In this document: piece by piece, positions 43,720-52,750 of the stretch
Layout of the letters: each line of letters begins with the position of its first letter
How positions within the stretch are numbered: the first letter of the stretch is position 1
Assembly: GCA_039194995.1 (NCBI GenBank)
Contig: JBCCVR010000009.1
Coordinates: 13,040 to 77,039, forward strand
Direction of reading: 5' to 3'
Length of the DNA stretch: 64,000 bases
Origin: CCY15215 sp039194995
GTDB taxonomy: Bacteria > Cyanobacteriota > Cyanobacteriia > Cyanobacteriales > Spirulinaceae
Notes under the pieces: generated by a model
Database searches by the model: none
What the model saw: the letters and a program-made list of their open reading frames with translations, nothing else
What the model was told of the DNA's origin: nothing
Position numbers and translations under genes: made by a program

Positions 43720-45822
43720 TCAACGATCGCTCTCTTCCAAGGGAATAGAAGCGATAAATTCAGTTCCCTGTCCTGGAGAAGAAATACACGTTAATTGTCC
43801 GCCGTGGCGCTCTACAACAATAGAATAACTAATGGATAATCCCAAACCCGTCCCCTTGCCAATTTCTTTAGTGGTGAAAAAGGGATCGAAGATTTTGTGA
43901 CGGGTTTCTTCGGGAATTCCGGGGCCGTTATCGGCGATCGCAATAACTGCTTGTTTTTCTTTTAACTGGGTGCAAATGCGGATGCTGGGTTCGGCAATTT
44001 CTCCAGCGATCGCTCTGGTTTCTAAGGCATCGATCGCATTGCTAATAATATTCAGAAAAACTTGATTGAGTTGACTCGGATAGCATTCGATCTCGGGCAG
44101 AGTAGCATATTCTTTAACAATTTTAATTTCCGGGCGGTTGGGTGCGGCTTTGAGGCGATTTTGTAGAATTAAGATTGTGCTATCGATTCCTTCGTGGAGA
44201 TCGACAGCTTTGCGATCGGATTCGTCCAAGCGAGAAAAATTTCGCAAACTAATGACAATCTCCCGAATACGAGTGGTACCGATTTTAATGGAACTTAACA
44301 TTTTGGGTAAGTCACTTTGTACAAATTCCAGATCGATCGTTTCTTTTTCTTCAGCGATCGCCGCAGTGTCTTCCGGATATTCGGTTTGATAGAGCGCGAT
44401 CAAATCGAGTAAAGCAGTTGCGTATTCTTGTAAATACTTGAGATTCCCGGCAATAAAACTAACCGGATTATTGATTTCGTGAGCAATCCCCGCCACCATT
44501 TGCCCCAAACTCGCCATTTTCTCATTTTGAATCAGTTGCAGTTGGGTGCGTTCGAGTTTGTTTAAAGTTTCTTGCAAATCTTCATTTTTATCCTGCAATT
44601 CTCGGGTTCGCGCCGCAACTTTAGACTCTAAATCATGACTGTATTCTTGCAATTGTTCGTAGGACGATTGCAATTTTTGGAGCATCTGATTAAAGGTTTT
44701 GGCCAGAAAGCCGATTTCATTTTCCGTTAAAACCGGAGCGGGTTGCAGATCGGCAAAATTTCCCCCTTGCACCTTGCCTCCAAGCGCTCTCGCCGCCGTG
44801 GCGATCGCTAAAATGGGCTTGACGATTTGGCGACCTGCCAGCACCATCGCCACGGCTAAAATTCCCGACAAGCTCAACCCGGCCAAAACGATTTCATAAG
44901 CGAGGCGACGAGCCGGTGCAAAGGCTTCTGTTTGCTCCATTTCCACCAGCAAAGCCAGATCGTGTCGCCCCAACCAATGATAGGCACCAATGACGGGAAT
45001 ATTGCGATAGTTGCGATAGAGACCGCGATCGTCCCTGCCCGCCATCGCCGAGGATATCCCCTCGCTCTCCACCCCATCGGGAAACTCCTGGGAGCCGAAC
45101 TCTTCAGCCGAAACAAAGGCATAGCGACGGATTAAACCATTGCCGAGATCGACGATCGCATAGGTCTCCCCCGTCCGACCCAAACCGCGATTGTCGCGAA
45201 TGATGCGATCGAGGCGTTCGAGGTTGAGATGAACCGCCAGCAGTCCCATGCGCTTGCCTGCCTCGTCGAAAATCGGGGTGGTAATGGTTAAGGCCGGGCG
45301 ATCGGGGCGATCGCTATCTTGGGAGCGATAGAAATTGCCGGTAAAGTTCTCCGCATCGCCCTCGATCGCTTCACTGCCACCCATGAGGGGTTGATAGTTG
45401 CCAATTTTTTCGGATTCTGTGGAGGCCAGGACTCGCCCCCCCCGAGAGAGCAGGAAAATTTCCCGATAATCGGAGCGATCGCGAATAAAGCCCTCGAGCG
45501 CCGTTTGCAACTCCACCGCCGCGAGCTGATATTCTGGGGTCGATCGCCCTGCACTCAGCAAGATTTTGGCCTGCGCCTCGATTTCCGGTAACTGAATCAA
45601 GGAAAGGAGGATATTGCGGCGATCGAGCAGCCAGCGATCGAGTTCCTCTTCTTTAAGGGAAGCCACCGCCGTCAAGCGCTCGAAAATCGACTGTTTGAGG
45701 GAGTCTCTAGCTCGCACGAAGGCCAGATAACCGGTCAACCCGACAATAGTAAAGGAAAGGGCGGAAAAAGAACCGACAATTTGCACCAGGAGACTTTTTT
45801 TCCAGAATGCGAGTATCTTCAT
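43720..45822 (-). CDS. Membrane sensor histidine kinase with extracytoplasmic Cache-like domain
   Basis: 700 residues from the ATG at 45822; an earlier in-frame ATG at 45852 overlaps the upstream gene. TM1 at ~8-35 is followed by a large periplasmic domain (~36-300) of Cache type (LLSRGGRVLAST, ETYAIVDLGNGLIRRYAFV). TM2 is near 305-330, followed by HAMP and a coiled coil (ELQDKNEDLQETLNKLERTQ). HisKA has H448 in GIAHEINNPVSF, and HATPase has IADNGPGIPEE and GKGTGLGLSIS. No receiver or output gene lies nearby. It follows the solute-binding protein gene by 17 bp, so the two are probably one sensory unit, with the binding protein presenting ligand to the periplasmic domain. Confidence 0.82.
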   Translation of the reverse strand: MKILAFWKKSLLVQIVGSFSALSFTIVGLTGYLAFVRARDSLKQSIFERLTAVASLKEEELDRWLLDRRNILLSLIQLPEIEAQAKILLSAGRSTPEYQLAAVELQTALEGFIRDRSDYREIFLLSRGGRVLASTESEKIGNYQPLMGGSEAIEGDAENFTGNFYRSQDSDRPDRPALTITTPIFDEAGKRMGLLAVHLNLERLDRIIRDNRGLGRTGETYAIVDLGNGLIRRYAFVSAEEFGSQEFPDGVESEGISSAMAGRDDRGLYRNYRNIPVIGAYHWLGRHDLALLVEMEQTEAFAPARRLAYEIVLAGLSLSGILAVAMVLAGRQIVKPILAIATAARALGGKVQGGNFADLQPAPVLTENEIGFLAKTFNQMLQKLQSSYEQLQEYSHDLESKVAARTRELQDKNEDLQETLNKLERTQLQLIQNEKMASLGQMVAGIAHEINNPVSFIAGNLKYLQEYATALLDLIALYQTEYPEDTAAIAEEKETIDLEFVQSDLPKMLSSIKIGTTRIREIVISLRNFSRLDESDRKAVDLHEGIDSTILILQNRLKAAPNRPEIKIVKEYATLPEIECYPSQLNQVFLNIISNAIDALETRAIAGEIAEPSIRICTQLKEKQAVIAIADNGPGIPEETRHKIFDPFFTTKEIGKGTGLGLSISYSIVVERHGGQLTCISSPGQGTEFIASIPLEESDR

Positions 45823-45839
45823 GGCTGGCGAGAGTCTGA

Positions 45840-47237
45840 TTAGCGATTCCATTCTCCAAAAATTTCCCGAATTCGGTCAAATGCCTCCTCGGTGGCTTCT
45901 TCCGCAGACCAGCCATCGGCAACCATGCGCTCGATCGCCCGACCCCAAATATTTTCGGCTTGTAAGTTGGTATAGGCTGGACTGACGGACACGGCGGAAG
46001 GAATGGTTTCCTCGGTTTGGAATTGTTGGGTACTGGCGAAAATATGAGGATCGGCGGGATCGTTCCAGAACGGTTTTGCCGTCAGTTCCGGCATGACTGG
46101 GAAGTAACGACCAAAGGAGTTTTCCAAATAGGGACCGAGATGTTCGGGCTGAATCAAGTAAGAGAGGAAATCTTTGGCGATTTCTTGATTGGGAGAAGTA
46201 GCAAAGACCGCAACTTGCTTGATCGTGACGATATAGCGCATTTTTTCGCCATCGGGTTCTCGGGGAAAGCCCGTTGTGACCATGCGATCGCGATAAATTT
46301 CTTCATCTTCTCGTTGGGATCCCGGGATTGACAGGGTGGGATTGATGGTCATTACGGTTTGTTGTTCGAGAAAGGATTTGTTATTCGAGCCATCCGTCCA
46401 ATTGTCCGCATCGGCAGGCACGTAGCCCTCGCGATCGAAATCGACCAAAAATTCGAGTGCCTTGATAATTTGCGAGCGAACTTCGGGGCGATCGAGGAGA
46501 AGATTGCCATCAGCATCCACGATGCTAACATCGTAAGCCTCTAAGATCTGCTCGAAGAGAAAATGCGTATCGGTTGCCTCGCTTGACAGGGGCAGACCGC
46601 AGCAATAAACGTCCTCGTTGCCTTTGGCGCGCAGATTGTCTTGTGCCTGTCGCCAAAAATCCCAAAAAGCGTCCCATTCTTGGGGAATATCTGCTTCATT
46701 TAAACCCGCTTCAGTCAGTAAGTCTCGCCAATAGTGAACGTATATGGTTTGTTGCTTGATGGGAACGGTATAGATAGAACGCTTGTTGGTGCCTTTGTTG
46801 TAGAGAGAAACGGCTTTAAGGGCGGCAGGCGTGTATTTGTCTTTGAGGGGAGCAACGACGGAGGAGACATCGGCTAGTTGCCCTTGCCAAGCCCAACGGG
46901 GCGTACTGGTCGCATCGATGCGCGGCGAAAAAACAAGATCGGGAAGGGTGCCCGCGTTCAGAGCGTTGGTCAGATTTTTGGACAGATCGTCTTGAGGGAC
47001 AAAAATAAGTTCTGCCGAGTTTCCCGTTTTCTCCTGCCATTTGGCGATCGCGGCTTCGAGGGCTTCATCTTCTTGAATGTAGAGACTCTTCGCCCACCAA
47101 ATTGTTAGGGTTCCATCGGATGGGGAAGAGTCTGGGGGAGTTTGAGTGGCGGATTCTCCTCCCGAGCTGCCACAGCCTGCCAGCAATAGAACCGAGCAAC
47201 ACAAACCTAGTAATTTCTGCGATCGCAAAATTTTCAT
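45840..47237 (-). CDS. Lipoprotein extracellular solute-binding protein (ABC sugar-binding type)
   Basis: 465 residues. A lipoprotein signal (LGLCCSVLLLAGC) is followed by GTLTIWWAKSLY, typical of the start of type-1 (maltose/glycerol-phosphate class) binding proteins. Further on are FVPQDDLSKNLTNALNAG, LPDLVFSPR and KDFLSYLIQPEHLGPYL, which fit the family well. No permease or ATPase genes are adjacent. Instead it is coupled to a downstream histidine kinase, so a ligand-sensing role is more likely than transport. It diverges from a second binding-protein/kinase pair across a ~190-bp gap. Confidence 0.8.
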   Translation of the reverse strand: MKILRSQKLLGLCCSVLLLAGCGSSGGESATQTPPDSSPSDGTLTIWWAKSLYIQEDEALEAAIAKWQEKTGNSAELIFVPQDDLSKNLTNALNAGTLPDLVFSPRIDATSTPRWAWQGQLADVSSVVAPLKDKYTPAALKAVSLYNKGTNKRSIYTVPIKQQTIYVHYWRDLLTEAGLNEADIPQEWDAFWDFWRQAQDNLRAKGNEDVYCCGLPLSSEATDTHFLFEQILEAYDVSIVDADGNLLLDRPEVRSQIIKALEFLVDFDREGYVPADADNWTDGSNNKSFLEQQTVMTINPTLSIPGSQREDEEIYRDRMVTTGFPREPDGEKMRYIVTIKQVAVFATSPNQEIAKDFLSYLIQPEHLGPYLENSFGRYFPVMPELTAKPFWNDPADPHIFASTQQFQTEETIPSAVSVSPAYTNLQAENIWGRAIERMVADGWSAEEATEEAFDRIREIFGEWNR

Positions 47238-47429
47238 CAGTTATCGAGTTCCCACACTTTAAGATTGTCGATTTTTAATTAGAAGGAGTGCTTCTCAAAA
47301 ATGCAAATTGTTTTGGAGACTGAATGCCAACAACAAAAACAATATTTTGACCAAGCAAAAGGCATCATAAAAAGACAATCTTCTTTCATTATAATAGATG
47401 ACGATCTAAAATGAAAATCCAAAATTGTG

Positions 47430-48269
47430 ATGAAGCTCTCAACATCTTTAAAGTTTTTCTTTTTGTTACTACTTTCGATGGTATTTAGTTGCACTTCTGA
47501 CTCTGCCGAAAAATCCTCACAAAATCAAGATAAAATTAGAATCGGCGGTTCTGCCGAAGTTTATCCCATTCTCAAAAGTTTGGCAGAACATTACGGGGAA
47601 AAATCGGATAATGTCGAGATTGTCTTTCTGCCCAACAGCCAAACCCGGGGTGGAATTCAAGGCATTAAGGAGCGATCGCTCGATATTGGTGCGGTGGGTC
47701 GCCCTGTGAATCCAGAAGAAGCGACAGGAGAAATTCATTATCATCACCTCACTCAAAATACTGTCGTTCTCGTTGCCCATCAAAGTGCGGGGGAAATAAC
47801 GAACCTCACCACAGAAGAAATTAAAAAAATTTATGGTGGAGAAATTGAAAACTGGCAAGAAATCGGCGGAGAAGACGCACCGATCGCAATTATCGATCTG
47901 CCCGAAGATGAAAGCGAAAAACAACTGTTGCGAAAACATTATTTAGGAGATACAGAGGTGAGCGATGGCGCGATCGTCTTAAACGATGAATCTCAACTCT
48001 TAGAAGCACTCTCGACCACGAATTACAGTATCGGCGCGATTCCTTTCTCAGAAGAATTAAGCGAAAGTCCCGTTACCATTCTCAGTCTGGATGGCATTGC
48101 TCCTTCTTCGGAAAATCTAGCCGAGGGACGCTACAAAATGATGCAAGCATTAGGAATTGTGATTTCGTCGGATCGTTCCAACCCAATGGTTAATCGCTTT
48201 GTTGAATTTACTTTGAGTGAGGAAGGAGAAGCGATCGTCAGAGAAGCAATCGAAACAGAAGAAGAATAA
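47430..48269 (+). CDS. PstS-like periplasmic lipoprotein binding protein
   Basis: 279 residues from the ATG at 47430 (an adjacent GTG is possible). A lipoprotein signal (FFFLLLLSMVFSC) is followed by IRIGGSAEVYPILKSLAEHY and GGIQGIKERSLDIGAVGRP. LTTEEIKKIYGGEIENWQEI and YSIGAIPFSEEL are further hallmarks of the phosphate/oxyanion-binding (PstS-like) fold. No pst transporter genes follow; a histidine kinase starts 49 bp downstream in the same direction. As with the divergent pair on the left, it probably acts as a sensory binding protein for that kinase. The ligand is not certain; phosphate is a guess from the fold. Confidence 0.75.
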   Translation: MKLSTSLKFFFLLLLSMVFSCTSDSAEKSSQNQDKIRIGGSAEVYPILKSLAEHYGEKSDNVEIVFLPNSQTRGGIQGIKERSLDIGAVGRPVNPEEATGEIHYHHLTQNTVVLVAHQSAGEITNLTTEEIKKIYGGEIENWQEIGGEDAPIAIIDLPEDESEKQLLRKHYLGDTEVSDGAIVLNDESQLLEALSTTNYSIGAIPFSEELSESPVTILSLDGIAPSSENLAEGRYKMMQALGIVISSDRSNPMVNRFVEFTLSEEGEAIVREAIETEEE

Positions 48270-48318
48270 AACAGCACTCTTGGGAATTTTGTGGCATTCT
48301 TAACTTGAGCGTCAAAAT

Positions 48319-50292
48319 ATGCGCCCAATGATGAAGATCTTAAAAACGAAGTATGCTCGCCTCTCCCTGCGCGGTAAAATACTCTTACCCTTCGTCTCGA
48401 TTTTTGTGGTGACTTGGCTCGGGGCGGCCCTAAGTTTGGGCTACTACATCAATCGTACCCTAGAACGACAAGCCGAACGGGAAGCGAGATCGATCGCCTC
48501 GGTCATCTTGCGGGAATTTGAACGAGAATGGCAACAACTGCGCCTGAATGCCCGTCTCCTTGCCGATCGCGAAACCATTGCCAATGCCATCCAAGCTCGA
48601 GAGTTTGCCACCCTGCAAAAAATTCTCCTGCCCATCAGAATTGGATTTAACCTCGACCTCATTATTGCCCTCGATCGCAGGGGACAATTGCTCGTCGATC
48701 TGCACCAACGCGGTCTCGTCGATACTCAATTGCGAGATCGACTCTCCCCTTCCAAAATCCTCAATACCGTGGAACTCTCGGAACTGGTCACGGCAGAGAC
48801 CCCCGATCGCCGCGATATCTCTGTTTTGTTGGGGACGGCACGGATCAAGTCAACCCAAGGGATTGAAGGCGCAATTTTGATCGGTCGCGTCATTGACGAT
48901 CTCCTCGCCGCAGAGATCGTTCGCGGTATTGAAGGGGAATATCTGGCTATTTTTCACGGCGATCGCCTCATTGCCACCAATTTAGCCACCGCCCGTACCG
49001 CGAATTGGCAACCGCCCGAGGCGGGGGATTTCTCTCACCTGCGCATCGCGAGGGCATCGTATTTAGCCAATACGGCCGCCGTGACAGATTTTGGCAATGG
49101 CAAGCTCGAATTCGTCTTGCTGGCTCCCCATTTCCCCCTCCAACGGACTCAAACCCGACTCTGGTTGATTGTCGGGGTATTTTGCGGTGGCGGCATCGCG
49201 ATCGCGGTTATGGTCGGAGATCGGATCGCCCGAGCGATCGTCGGTCGCCTGCAACATCTGGTTGAGGCAACGGGGCAAGTGGGACAAGGGGAACTCACCA
49301 CGCGCCTCGATATTGCCGCCCGGGATGAGGTCGGCCAACTGTCCCGTCACTTCAACACCATGGCCGCCCAATTGGAAACGCGAGAACGACAACTCCAACA
49401 ATATGTTGACCAATTGGAACAAACCCTACAAGAACTCGCCGAGACTCAAAGCAGTTTAATTATTGCCGAAAAAATGTCCAGTTTGGGAGAAATGGTGGCG
49501 GGAATTGCCCATGAAATCAATAATCCAATTAGTTTTATCTACGGCAATATTCCCCATGCTAGCGACTACATTCATCAACTTCATTCATTATTTGACCTCT
49601 ATCACCAACACTATCCCCAACCCGCGACGGCAATCGTGGCACTGCAAGAAGAAATCGATCCAGATTTCTTGTTCCAAGACTTACACGAACTGTTAGCATC
49701 CATGAAACGCGGCTCCAATCGCATTCGTAACATTGTTTTGGACTTGCGTAATTTCTCTCGCTTGGACGAATCCGAAGATAAAATCGCCAACATTCATGAG
49801 GGACTAGAAACATCTCTCAATCTCCTTCATCATCGCCTGAAAAATGAAGCGCAGGGCGACAGGATTTGCATTGTTAAAGATTATGCCGAAGTTCCCCCGA
49901 TTCATTGTTATCCAAGACAATTAAATCAAGTCTTTTTTAGTTTACTGGCCAATGCGATCGATGCGTTGGAATTGGCTGCGAACGATCCGCCCGAGGGTGA
50001 CTGGCAGCCGACTGTAACCCTAAAAACGAGTTTCGTTTCTCAACAAAAGGAAATTCACATCTATATTACTGACAATGGAACGGGAATCGATGCAGAGATT
50101 ATTGATAAAATTTTCGATCCTTTCTTTACCACTAAAGCGGTCGGTCAAGGCACCGGACTGGGATTGACAGTCAGCTATCAAATTATTACTAAAAAGCATG
50201 ATGGCCGTCTTTTATGTTCTTCTCAACCCGGCCGGGGAACGGAATTTACGATCGCCCTTCCCGTAAAACAATCTGAAAATTCTGAACTGTAA
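48319..50292 (+). CDS. Membrane sensor histidine kinase, paralogue of 43720-45822
   Basis: 657 residues. TM1 (~20-43) and a double-Cache-like periplasmic domain (~45-275; RIGFNLDLIIALDRRGQLLVDL, TARIKSTQGIEGAILIGR) precede TM2 (~280-300). HAMP follows (VEATGQVGQGELTTRLDIAA) and a coiled coil (LEQTLQELAETQSSL). HisKA has H398 in GIAHEINNPISF. The HATPase domain has N box LLANAIDAL, G1 ITDNGTGID and G2 GQGTGLGLTVS. From the coiled coil onward it aligns closely with the kinase at 43720. Coupled to the PstS-like gene. No cognate response regulator is in the vicinity. Confidence 0.82.
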   Translation: MRPMMKILKTKYARLSLRGKILLPFVSIFVVTWLGAALSLGYYINRTLERQAEREARSIASVILREFEREWQQLRLNARLLADRETIANAIQAREFATLQKILLPIRIGFNLDLIIALDRRGQLLVDLHQRGLVDTQLRDRLSPSKILNTVELSELVTAETPDRRDISVLLGTARIKSTQGIEGAILIGRVIDDLLAAEIVRGIEGEYLAIFHGDRLIATNLATARTANWQPPEAGDFSHLRIARASYLANTAAVTDFGNGKLEFVLLAPHFPLQRTQTRLWLIVGVFCGGGIAIAVMVGDRIARAIVGRLQHLVEATGQVGQGELTTRLDIAARDEVGQLSRHFNTMAAQLETRERQLQQYVDQLEQTLQELAETQSSLIIAEKMSSLGEMVAGIAHEINNPISFIYGNIPHASDYIHQLHSLFDLYHQHYPQPATAIVALQEEIDPDFLFQDLHELLASMKRGSNRIRNIVLDLRNFSRLDESEDKIANIHEGLETSLNLLHHRLKNEAQGDRICIVKDYAEVPPIHCYPRQLNQVFFSLLANAIDALELAANDPPEGDWQPTVTLKTSFVSQQKEIHIYITDNGTGIDAEIIDKIFDPFFTTKAVGQGTGLGLTVSYQIITKKHDGRLLCSSQPGRGTEFTIALPVKQSENSEL

Positions 50293-50354
50293 TATTAAAG
50301 AGCTTTCTGGTCTTCTTATTCACAAAACTTGGCCTTTTGCGCTGCCTCCGCACG

Positions 50355-52553
50355 CTAATAAACCGCCGAAATTGAGTGGGAATCCCATTTCATCTCGTGG
50401 AAAATATCCGCAACTGTTTTGGCAGCCGGCCATGCTAAAACGGCATTACCGGGATCTCCTTCGCCCACAAAACCGAGATCGCTAGGCAACTTTCCTTCAT
50501 TGTCGTAGTATTGCTTGCTGCCATCCTTTTTGATAACCAAAACAACTGCATGAGGACGATCCACAGTTCCCGCATTAAATTTGATCGTTTTCCCGATGAG
50601 CGCATCTTCACTATATGCTTTCAAAAGGTCGTCAGAATTTTCAAACTCCCTACCAATGTCACCCGTGATAATGTTAAACACGATTGTTTTTCTAGCACCC
50701 TGTTCTGCATCTTGAACTTCACTGATTTTGCGATCGACTTCATAAAATTCAAAGATGTCATCTTTACCAGCTTCTAGTGCGTCGGCAATTTCTATTTGAT
50801 GCTGATGTAAGGCTTGAAAAAAGTAATTAGACCACGGCTCTTTACTGGCAGGCATTAAGTCATGTTCGATCAATTTTTTCTCAACCTTGTATTCATTGTT
50901 TTTCATGACCCTATACATATTTATCAATCCTTTCTTCGCGATTTCGTGTTCCGTATATTGAATGAAAGGTTTCAGCGCATCGGGAGAGCCAAATTTAAAA
51001 TATGCGTTTTGACCGTCATCTCTGAGTAACATTGCTTCGAGTTTTTTACTATCCGACATTTGCAATCCCGCGATCGAACTCGCCGCATTACAAGCTCCTG
51101 CACCGGATAGTTGTATTAAATCTTGAGGCTGAAACGCTTGGGGAATTTGAACTGTATCTTGTTGGTCTGAAGGAAATAATAAAGCATCTACATCCTCCTT
51201 CTCGAAGCCAGAGGCAGAAAACTTGGCATAAATTGCTTGCTCTTCTTCATTTTCAGTTTTATAGTCGTCTGAATTGATTCCTAGCTTATATTCATTTACG
51301 GCATTTCTTAAAATTGCCAGACGGGGATTAGTTGGCTCGCTATCATCGTCTCCCAGACCCATTGTAAACGATCGCGCAGAAACGATCTTGGTTTCGGTTT
51401 CGTCATCCAAGTCATCCTCGAACTCAAATTTTTTGGCATCGCTATCATCTTGTTTGGCATCACTATTACTATCATTCGCTTCGAGATCCTTGGCGATATC
51501 GGCGATCGTTACTTTTTTCTTGGTTTTTTTCTTTGATTTTTTAGCCTGTTTCTGATATCCCGGAATGCTATCGTTGGCAATCATCGAGATCGCTTCATCA
51601 AGAATATCGGATATGGTTAACGCGCTAGATTGTTTGATAAAGTGCATAACAATCGCTTGCAGTGCTTTGGCTGAATATTGCAAATTTTGAGCTTTCTTAG
51701 AGTTAGCGAGGGCTTTCTTGAGCTTCACGACTGCATCTACCCAATACAGTTCTTGATTATGGGCATCTACGAGCGATCTCTGGATCGTACCCTCATTTTT
51801 TCTCTGCACTTCTCCCCCGCTTTGTTGCACCACATGAGTCAATTCGTGGGCAATTAATTCTTGCCCTCCTGTCGAACCGGGTTGATAAGCTCCTCGCTTA
51901 AAAAATACATCTCGTCCTGTGGTAAATGCTTTGGCTTGTATCGACTCGCTCAGACGATCGGCGGTGGAGTCTGTGTGAATTTTTACGCCGCTAAAATCTG
52001 CCCCGATTGCCTTGCCCATTTTCTGCTGCAAACCCGAATCTAGAGCCTGTCCGCCACTGCGAGCGCGACTAAGGGTGCGATCGAACTCCTCACTCGTCGT
52101 TCCCCTTTCTGCCCCCTTTCCTTGCAATAGGGGTCGCCAAATCTTGTGAAATGCGTCGGTTCTGCGCTGAAGGGACGGCTCGATTTCTGTGGGTTCGAGG
52201 GCATCCTGCTTTGAGTCGCCGAAAAAACGCTGTATGGGGTTTCCCCGATTGGGATTTGCTAGCGGCAGCGGTTCGGAAGTCTGCATTCTTTGGCTCGCTT
52301 CCTTGGCAACGCAATCGGCTTCTCGTTCGTATTTGTCGTTGGGTTCGCCGATGGTGAGTTTGGGTTGCACGAACTCTTGGGGTGGCGTTGCGGCTTGGGG
52401 GTTTTGTTCCAGCGATCGCATGACGTTATCCATCATGGCACCCGGCGCTATATCTGCAACTTCGATCGGTGCAGGACTATCGCTCGTCGGTGCGTTGGGC
52501 TGATGACTCGGGCTGCGATCGGGTTGTTGTTGATAGACTCTGTTTGCAGACAT
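50355..52553 (-). CDS. DUF4157 (eCIS-type) protein with papain-like C-terminal domain candidate
   Basis: 732 residues. The N-terminal ~55 residues include EVADIAPGAMMDNVMRS, shared with the two neighbouring genes. DUF4157 follows: EFVQPKLTIGEPNDKYEREAD, ARSGGQALD, GADFSGVKIHTD and the zinc motif GQELIAHELTHVVQQ. A low-complexity Lys/Asp region (~340-390) leads to a C-terminal domain with GACNAASS (Cys ~488), DRPHAVVLV (His ~667) and YYDNEGK (Asp ~683). The Cys-His-Asp order and spacing fit a papain-like fold, but this is by eye. DUF4157 proteins are often cargo or accessory proteins of extracellular contractile injection systems. First or last of three tandem genes; no eCIS structural genes are in the window. 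Confidence 0.75.
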   Translation of the reverse strand: MSANRVYQQQPDRSPSHQPNAPTSDSPAPIEVADIAPGAMMDNVMRSLEQNPQAATPPQEFVQPKLTIGEPNDKYEREADCVAKEASQRMQTSEPLPLANPNRGNPIQRFFGDSKQDALEPTEIEPSLQRRTDAFHKIWRPLLQGKGAERGTTSEEFDRTLSRARSGGQALDSGLQQKMGKAIGADFSGVKIHTDSTADRLSESIQAKAFTTGRDVFFKRGAYQPGSTGGQELIAHELTHVVQQSGGEVQRKNEGTIQRSLVDAHNQELYWVDAVVKLKKALANSKKAQNLQYSAKALQAIVMHFIKQSSALTISDILDEAISMIANDSIPGYQKQAKKSKKKTKKKVTIADIAKDLEANDSNSDAKQDDSDAKKFEFEDDLDDETETKIVSARSFTMGLGDDDSEPTNPRLAILRNAVNEYKLGINSDDYKTENEEEQAIYAKFSASGFEKEDVDALLFPSDQQDTVQIPQAFQPQDLIQLSGAGACNAASSIAGLQMSDSKKLEAMLLRDDGQNAYFKFGSPDALKPFIQYTEHEIAKKGLINMYRVMKNNEYKVEKKLIEHDLMPASKEPWSNYFFQALHQHQIEIADALEAGKDDIFEFYEVDRKISEVQDAEQGARKTIVFNIITGDIGREFENSDDLLKAYSEDALIGKTIKFNAGTVDRPHAVVLVIKKDGSKQYYDNEGKLPSDLGFVGEGDPGNAVLAWPAAKTVADIFHEMKWDSHSISAVY

Positions 52554-52750
52554 TTAGAACTTTTTAACTCAAACTTAACAATTTGAGATCCTCTTAATTT
52601 AACCATAACCTCGATTTTTGTCAGCGACCTTAATAAAAATTGGCCTGTTGAGTTGATAAAAATTGGCCTCTGGACTAGCGACAGCGTAACGCACCCAGTT
52701 TTAGATTGATGTTTCGGTTTCATTAGTATTCCGTGAGGATGCCGGTCAAA

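Noticed and set aside
47430..48269. True PstS of a phosphate transporter
   Set aside because: No pstC/A/B genes follow. It is coupled to a histidine kinase instead.
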